Source: Triatoma infestans
Lineage: Eukaryota > Arthropoda > Insecta > Hemiptera > Reduviidae
Length of the DNA: 64,000 nt
Assembly (NCBI GenBank): GCA_011037195.1
Contig: JAAEAF010002629.1
Coordinates: forward strand, 93,830 to 157,829
Reading direction: 5' to 3'
The notes under the pieces were generated by a model. That model was not told where the DNA came from. It made no database searches and saw only the letters and a program-made list of their open reading frames with translations. The position numbers and the translations under genes were made by a program. Positions 57,440 through 64,000 of the stretch are shown piece after piece (the stretch's first letter is position 1; each line of letters opens with the position of its first letter).

Positions 57440-58225
57440 CAGTAAGTAAGTGTACTGAGGCTCTCACGGCCGGAGGGATTTTGTTTTCGACATGTTGGCT
57501 ACACTAACGTGTAGCCTAATTCCTCTCCTCTGCAACGAGACCGGTTCGAGGTCAGTACGTTGAGAACTGTCGACGCGACAATACGTTTCGTGAAAAATGT
57601 CAATCCAATCTCCCGCCAAGTGTGAAATACGCGGCGTCATCCGTTATCTCGTTTGGAAGGGAAAAACTCCGGTTGAGGTTTATAATGAGGTAAAAACTGC
57701 ATATGGTGATAAAGCTATGAATCGTACGAGTGTGTTCAAGTGGTGTCGCGAGTTTAAAAATGGTCGTACGTCTGTGCATGATGATCAGAGGAGCGGAAGA
57801 CCTTCAATTGTGACTGACGAAATTGTGGAAAAAATCGAAAATGCGCTCCGTGACGATCGCAGATTGACTGTGGATGAACTTTCTGCGATGTTTCCGCAAA
57901 TCTCCAGATCTCTGCTACACGAAACCATCACAGAAACCCTCGGATATCGAAAACTGTCCGCGAGGTGGGTCCCAAAACAGCTGACAGACCAACACAAGTT
58001 GAATCGAGTGGAGGCCGGGCAAGAGTTTTTGAGACGCTACAAACTCCATGGAGATGAATTTCTCCGCTCCATCATTACTGGAGATGAAACTTGGGTTGCA
58101 CACTACACACCTGAAACCAAAAGGCAGTCTCAATAGTGGCGTCACACCTCTTCACCATCCGCCAAAAAGTTCAAAACCACAATTTCAGCCAAGAAAATCA
58201 TAGCAACCATGTTTTGGGACGTATA
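57440..58225 (+). mobile_element. Mariner-like element, 3'-truncated
   Basis: Likely begins near catgtccagtaagtaagtgt (57435), which looks like a mariner inverted repeat, though no matching 3' end exists. It carries the transposase pseudogene at 57597-58134. After TMFWDV the sequence becomes unrelated AT-rich DNA. Confidence 0.7.
57597..58224 (+). pseudogene. Mariner transposase, broken
   Basis: MSIQSPAKCEIRGVIRYLVW starts the N-terminal paired-like DNA-binding domain; two helix-turn-helix parts follow (NRTSVFKWCREFKNGR; RRLTVDELSAMFPQISRSLL), linked by GRPSIV. ITGDETWVAHY holds the first catalytic Asp. The frame stops with TAG at 58134-58136, in the place of the Gln in QSQQWRH, then continues in the same frame as WRHTSSPSAKKFKTTISAKK to MFWDV and ends. 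The second and third catalytic Asp regions are missing, so it is inactive twice over. Confidence 0.92.
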
Positions 58226-58239
58226 ATATCTAAAACTTG

Positions 58240-59035
58240 AAATTTTACACTACAAAGTGGTAGACAGTAGCAATTATTTTTCTTTTAATTCACCTCTTTC
58301 TGGGTGAAGGAAATAAGGAACGATTATTTCCTCAGAGCTTTGGTAATTCTCCGGGACTGACAGGTAGGGGCGACACTTAAACTTGGATTACACATTTTCA
58401 GGATTACACGATGAAGGTCTTATAGGTTCTATTTGGCTTTTGCATTACTTTCTCTATCATTATCATCATTTTCAAGTCTGTCATAACAAGTTACAGACAG
58501 AACATAACATTCTAACGGCAAAGACTTTAACTAAAAGTGACCCTTACAGTACACATACATACACACATTCTTACAGAGAACAGTAATAAAAATAAAATAT
58601 GGACGTGCTCGTGATTTAAATGGTACATATTTTTACAAAATAAACAATTTCATCTAGAATTTCGACTAATTTTTTTTCTTTTTTCTTTGAATATTTAGCA
58701 ATCGTCTAATAATAAATAAGACAATGACGTAAAACATAAAAGACAAAAGATTTAATTGATAGTTTTCCAACATCATCGTTTCACTCAATGGAAATAGGCA
58801 ACCTTGAAACAAGGTCATTTAGCCATGAAATAATTAGTGAACAAACATGTGGAAAAATACAATAATGCCATTTAATTTGGTTAGTTAATTAATTTTTCAT
58901 AAGCTAATTATAATATCCTGATTTAAAAGTTGTTCTTCCCCTGTTTGGCTTCAATTCAGAATTACAATCAACAAAATTATCGTCTTTTTAGATTATAGCA
59001 ACGAAGGAATGGAACTTGCTCTTGAAATGAAAAAA
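58240..59035. other. Unassigned AT-rich sequence
   Basis: Nothing recognised. Confidence 0.4.
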
Positions 59036-59038
59036 AAA

Positions 59039-59893
59039 TCTGGTGTGAAACACTCACCCGACTTTCTCCTGCAGTTTACACACAGATTTAAGTGACCAAT
59101 ATTCTTCAAACTTACCAATTGGTACTATTTCCTTTTCAAATGGATACTATTTCTACCAAATGGAGATTCTAAACTTAATAAAATGACTTTTTTGAGAAAA
59201 CCATGCATTTTTGACGAAACCCCGTCCTCCAAAACTTTTATAAATAACCTTTCTTGGAAAAAAGTTCCAGTCAAAGTGACAGGCTCAGTATTCATAGTAT
59301 AACAAATTTGATGAAATCCGTCGGTGTTTTTAATGGATAAAATCGTAGAAAACTGAAATAACTTCAATAAAAATGCACTTCCGTTCAATCGATTTTCTTC
59401 AAACAATGAATTTTGACAACGTATTTAATTCTAATAAATATTATGTAAATCATAGAATTGTATAATAAACTATGATAGCACTTTAGGAGGAGAGGGAAAC
59501 CACTGCCCCTCTTTCAAAAACCAGCTCAAATGAATTTTTCCGGAGAAATGTTTCAAATAAAAGATGAACATCTTTGTATGTATAGTTATATACGTATAAT
59601 TAGTTTAAAGAAAATCGCAAAAAAAAAAACTGAAATATCTATTTAATAAAGTGGTACTTCCGGTTGAGGAAATTTGGCAACTAAGTTCCTCTCAGATCCC
59701 ACGGAATGTCATTTTGAAGTTTCTGCGAATTTTTCGTTTTTAGCTATGCTGTTCACATATACATACACACAAACCATTTTCTACAAACCACATTCTTAGA
59801 CTAGGGGTCCTTAAAACGTGTATTTCCGGCGAAAATACGATATAGAAAATTTGATTTTACGATTACAATACTTTCTCTAACAGCCGTTAGAAC
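59039..59893 (+). mobile_element. H element copy 8
   Basis: Head tctggtgtgaaacactcacc then cgactttctcc, preceded by an A run. Units with aatcgtagaaaactgaaata, gagaaatgtttcaaataaaa and gtggtacttccggttgagga; tail gattacaatactttctctaa then cagccgttagaacg, where the hairpin is decayed. The core CA repeat is short here (acatacacacaaac). Confidence 0.85.
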
Positions 59894-59899
59894 GCAATC

Positions 59900-60559
59900 G
59901 AGCTTTAGCTAATAAATTAATTCAAGAAAAACTGTATTTCCGGCAGTTCTGGTTAATAAATCTAATTTACAAATGATGACATCATCAACAATTTTATTCA
60001 ACTTTATACTTAGCATAGATATAATAATTTCGAACTAAATAAGGTGAATAAAAATATGTACACTTTCTATCCACGCCCCTTTTACATATATATTATATAT
60101 ATGTGTTTAGATCTACGTGCGCGTCTCTTATTTTGCCACAATAAAGTTATATATCAGATAAAACATTATTATGGCAAAATTAAGCGGCAAATTAATCTGT
60201 AAATCTAATTCAGGGAAAGTTGTGGATATAAAAAGAGGCTTTAAATAAACTAAATTATTATTTAAATATAGACATTCCGTCATCGCATTTTTCCCTTATT
60301 TCATGCATATCAACATTTAAATATATTTGTGTGCAAATTATATTTCAATTAGAAAGTTCTATGTTCAGGATTACTTCTATATTCCTGTTTTTGTGTAAAG
60401 AATCTAAAGATTGAGAAACAACTAAGCAAAGCAATCAGATGGGTAGGAAATTGGGACTTTAGCTTCATCACTCACCCATTAGTTTGAGGCAAAAAACTGA
60501 AAATCGCAATTTGATTGTGACTCCCCCTTGTCATCGGAGAGCTTCGTCCGGAACTGTTA
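59900..60559. other. Unassigned AT-rich sequence
   Basis: Nothing recognised. Confidence 0.4.
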
Positions 60560-60985
60560 AACCCATTATTTCAGTTCAGGTCCCAATTCCTTAGCCCTTT
60601 CTGGGCGCACGCACTTCTACCCATCATGGATACCCGATTCCCAATTTCTTCTATCTTCCCTGATCCGCCTGTCTGAGTCCCTTTTTTTTTTCTGTAAAAC
60701 ATTCTCAATAAAATGCACCATCCTGTTCCAATTCTTCTCCGCCTCTCAATATCTTTCCTACGAAAAATTTCCATCAGTTGTACCGCCTATAGCTCCCCTC
60801 AAACTCCCGCTTCTTCTATCCCATCCCCTCTTCCTTGTCTCTTTCACAGAAGTATTTTCTTTTTCTCCGCCAGTAGCCGGATAGGCGTGACGACGCCACG
60901 ACCATAGTCCAGAGCTGCTGGACCTGACTGGGCTCCCATATGCAGCCGCAATCCTTAATGTCCCCTCCACTGAATCTGCGCTACT
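60560..60985 (-). pseudogene. Possible LINE 3' coding remnant
   Basis: Less AT-rich than its flanks. One minus-strand frame reads IREDRRNWESGIHDG then (stop) KCVRPERAKELGPELK, rich in Arg/Glu like the last residues of several LINE ORF2 proteins. No catalytic motif is visible, so the call rests on composition and charge pattern only. Confidence 0.3.
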
Positions 60986-60999
60986 TTTCTCTTTTTCTA

Positions 61000-63571
61000 G
61001 TTACATTATAACCAGGTATATTTGCACAGGTGCCAGCTGGATATACAGTTGTACAGCTAGATATACTAGGAGTGGAGATTGGAAACTTCAAACAAATAAG
61101 TTTATAGAATATAAAAGCTATGCATTTATTGGCGGAATTTTATGCATTATTTGGAGGAAAAGTAACAATGCCTGTTTAAAGATTTGCTGTTCCAACTTTT
61201 GGAAGAAAATAAACCAACTTCAAAGTTGAAAGTCTGATTTAAAAATACACTGAATAGTGGACGTTTATATATATATTCAATTAGGCTTGTAAGTCAAACC
61301 TTAATTTAATGTTATGTAAATACAAAGCAATTTAAATTATTATTATTTTTTTAAGTGGTCGGTGGTTACACGTATAATGGTAGTTTTGATGCAATATTGA
61401 TATTAACAAAGGTAGAATTAAAAGAAAAAAATGATAAGATAACCCTAAATTATACTTTCAAGTGAGATTATTGGAATTAATAATAAGCCAAAGTCGGATC
61501 ACACTTTTAATTATTACAGTACTAACTGTGAATTTATTTATGTAGATAAGGCGACAGACAAAGTTGATTCGTAATTCTTTAAAAGACCTTATTCTTTATG
61601 AAAATTGCGCAGTAAGTGTAATTAAAACTATTGAAAGCCAAGAAAACAAAACAAAACAATTGAGAACATCCATTCACATAGAATGATTTCATTTATAGCA
61701 AAGTACTGGTTCTACCATACCATAAATCAGGTCACAACAAAGTCCCTCTGATAACTTAATAGTGTTAATAACAAAAAAAAAATAATAATTTCACCGATAA
61801 TTGTAACATTATCAATTAGTTCATGGACTTTACCTAATTATCAAATTTACATAAATTAGCTCACGGCCTCCTCATAGAAATTATATTACTGCTAATTACA
61901 ATAACTACAAATTCTCTAAACAAAAACACAAACATGTAAATGTATAATAAAGGTTAACAAGTTGAATTATTAAAATTATTATTGTAAATAATTCTAATTA
62001 AACCCAAATAATCAACAATTTTATTAATAATAAAGTACAAATATAAAATTAAACAAAAAAAGAACGAATTGGCTTAAAACATTTAATTACACTAATAACG
62101 AGGTTAACAAACATACGTATTTTGTATTATCTATGAAATAATGTCCTAGATAATAACCCAGTTCGAAGGTTCACAGTTTATTTAATAGTTCAGTATTATT
62201 AGTTTTATCTATTATTAAAGCATTTATATGATTTACTAATTTTTGTTATGCGAAATTGCTTGGAAATGTGCGGTATCTCAGGTAGTGAAGTTTAAGGCCC
62301 CCGTGTATTATCTTGAATTACCCCCTCCCCCATAACTGCACCATACTTTAGTTTTGTACAGATTATCATCAGTTCAAAAAGTTAAGTTTATTATTTGCAA
62401 GTGTTAAGAACAAAAGGCTCAATATCGTTTTGTAAGTTTTCACTCAATTATTTTCCATCATAGTATAAAGTTAATTTTATTATTTCACAATCAGAAATGT
62501 ATACTGTATGAAGGTACGTATGTGGTTATATAGATCTATAAAGTGTAATCCTAGGAAACTTGTTTTGAAAATTCATTTGAATTTATCGTATTATAACACT
62601 CAATTTCCCTACTGCTTTGTTTTTAAAACTTTTATTGCAATACATTTATTTATCCTTAATATTATGTAAATTGTGAAAAGTGTTTTTTTTTTAATTGATT
62701 CAAAATAAAAGTGCAGAATTTATAAAACAATGATCTACTCCTACACTCCATTTGATTATCACTGATTGTACATAGAACATAGTTGTCTGTGTAAAGTGTG
62801 AAATGTATGTGCACGTATGTGCGTGTGTTTTGGTGTGCTGGTGAGCTAGAGTTTGATTATGGGTACGATAAACTCAAGTAGTTGCAAACACAAATCAACA
62901 AACTTCTGCAAGTTGGAGTTATCTGATACACGAGTTCTCTATTCCATGCATTTACCCTCCTGAGATTCCTCAGATATGAAGAGTCAATATATGGCCGTCT
63001 TTTATTATTCATAATTTAATAGAAATATTTGAAGATTACTAGGATAAAAGGCGGCGCTATTTTTCCCGAATGTGAACCGCTAGCGTTTTAGTTATAATCA
63101 GAATTAATTGTTTGAATTTTTTGTAGGAACTTTCTTAAAAACTAGTTTACTATAATTAATGCGAAAAGGTAATAAAGATAAAATAAAAACATTAAGGATA
63201 CTAAAAACTTTTTTGGGGCAAAAAAAAAAAGAAATGAATTAATTGGTAAAATAAAAAGTATATATTTATTATTACAAATTGTATAAGATTAAATCTTTTG
63301 TTAATATTAACAAAAGACACGGAACTGGACGAAATATCCATATTGTCAATTAATTAGCTGTCTAAACAGAAATAGTTATATATAATAATGATGTTGAACA
63401 AATAAAACACAGACGTCGTAGCCGTGAATGGTGTTTTGATTGATGGATGGTGACCTTATACATGAATATGTCTGGGATATACCTATATATATTGCTAGAG
63501 AGTCTGGGGATGCATAAGTCTGATATATGATGTAGGAATTTAACCTTGTGTGTGTGACAATACACAAACAT

Positions 63572-63615
<44 letters not shown>

Positions 63616-63855
63616 GCTGTTAGTTTGTTAGTTTTGGTGGAATACGATGGCCGAGACAACCTGTTTGGACATGCTTCTTTTTTTGTTCAAATATTGTTAC
63701 ATAATATTTGGTCTAACTTATAATTTATTACTATAAAACTTAGTGATATGTAACTATAAAGAAGTACCAACCACAATCTCTCGTCTTCAAAGAATACATT
63801 TATCATTACATATTATAATGCATTTAAAGAGTAAATAATAACAGAATCAAATTTA
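61000..63855. other. Unassigned AT-rich sequence
   Basis: Contains an (AC)n/(AT)n microsatellite at 63572-63615. No exon or family repeat recognised. Confidence 0.4.
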
Positions 63856-63860
63856 CTAAA

Positions 63861-64000
63861 GACTCCCACGCGGAGGACCCGGGTTCGAATCCAGTTGTGC
63901 AGCCTTTAGATTTTTCTTCGTAGGAGCCCGTACAGCTCACCGTCCGGTGGTAGACAGTGTTGTAACGAGAGAACACTGTCCGGACTGAGGAGGCTCCGGG
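63861..64000 (+). repeat. tRNA-derived SINE, cut by the window end
   Basis: gactcccacgcggaggaccc, consensus box B gggttcgaatccag, cttcgtaggagcccgtacag and the hairpin arms gacagtgtt/aacactgtc. The box A part is missing at the 5' side; the 3' side runs past the end. Confidence 0.88.

Overview
This is a eukaryotic, AT-rich window (many A/T runs, two-base repeats and one assembly gap of 389 N). It comes from an animal genome with long, repeat-filled introns. The non-LTR elements (an R1-clade fragment, other APE-type LINEs) and two mariner elements point to an arthropod as most likely. That is inference; I cannot name the species.

Only one cellular gene is supported: a bestrophin (calcium-gated anion channel) on the minus strand. 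Five internal coding exons can be joined by GT/AG sites with a continuous reading frame: 33423-33539, 33182-33289, 28826-29062, 1896-2190 and 466-698. They encode the end of the transmembrane/cytosolic channel core, the acidic Ca2+ clasp (GEDDDD), and a long low-complexity C-terminal tail. The 5' exons (beyond 33539, probably beyond 64000) and the 3' end (before 466) were not found. One intron is about 26.6 kb. I found no other host coding exon.

The rest is mostly mobile-element sequence. (1) An abundant ~1 kb non-coding family, here called the H element, has at least nine good copies or partial copies. It has a palindromic head (GTGTGA...TCACAC), a tail hairpin (CTTACT..AGTAAG), a microsatellite core and ~300-bp internal tandem units, an architecture like Helentron-associated interspersed elements. 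One H-like segment seems to have generated a five-copy minisatellite at 42017-42535. (2) A tRNA-derived SINE family has about a dozen copies, with a conserved inverted repeat in its body that shows compensatory changes. A second tRNA-like SINE lies at 5890-6085. (3) Three repeat families carry hammerhead-ribozyme-like motifs (CTGANGA...GAAAC...GTC with a matching stem I), two of them lying in palindromic repeats. (4) LINE fragments: an APE endonuclease piece (4283-5210), a 5'-truncated LINE with perfect 14-bp target duplication and a TCTA tail (14802-16127), an R1-clade piece with a 13-bp duplication (49972-50773), two copies of another LINE 3' end (31130-31545, 45935-46760), and small remnants. 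(5) Two broken mariner elements (51686-52544, internally deleted; 57440-58225, with a nonsense codon and truncated).

Layout: 0-2.2 kb bestrophin 3' exons; 2.2-28.8 kb the giant intron, with LINE, SINE, H and ribozyme-like repeats; 28.8-33.5 kb three bestrophin core exons; 33.5-64 kb probable upstream intron or flank with palindromes, minisatellite, LINE and mariner remnants.
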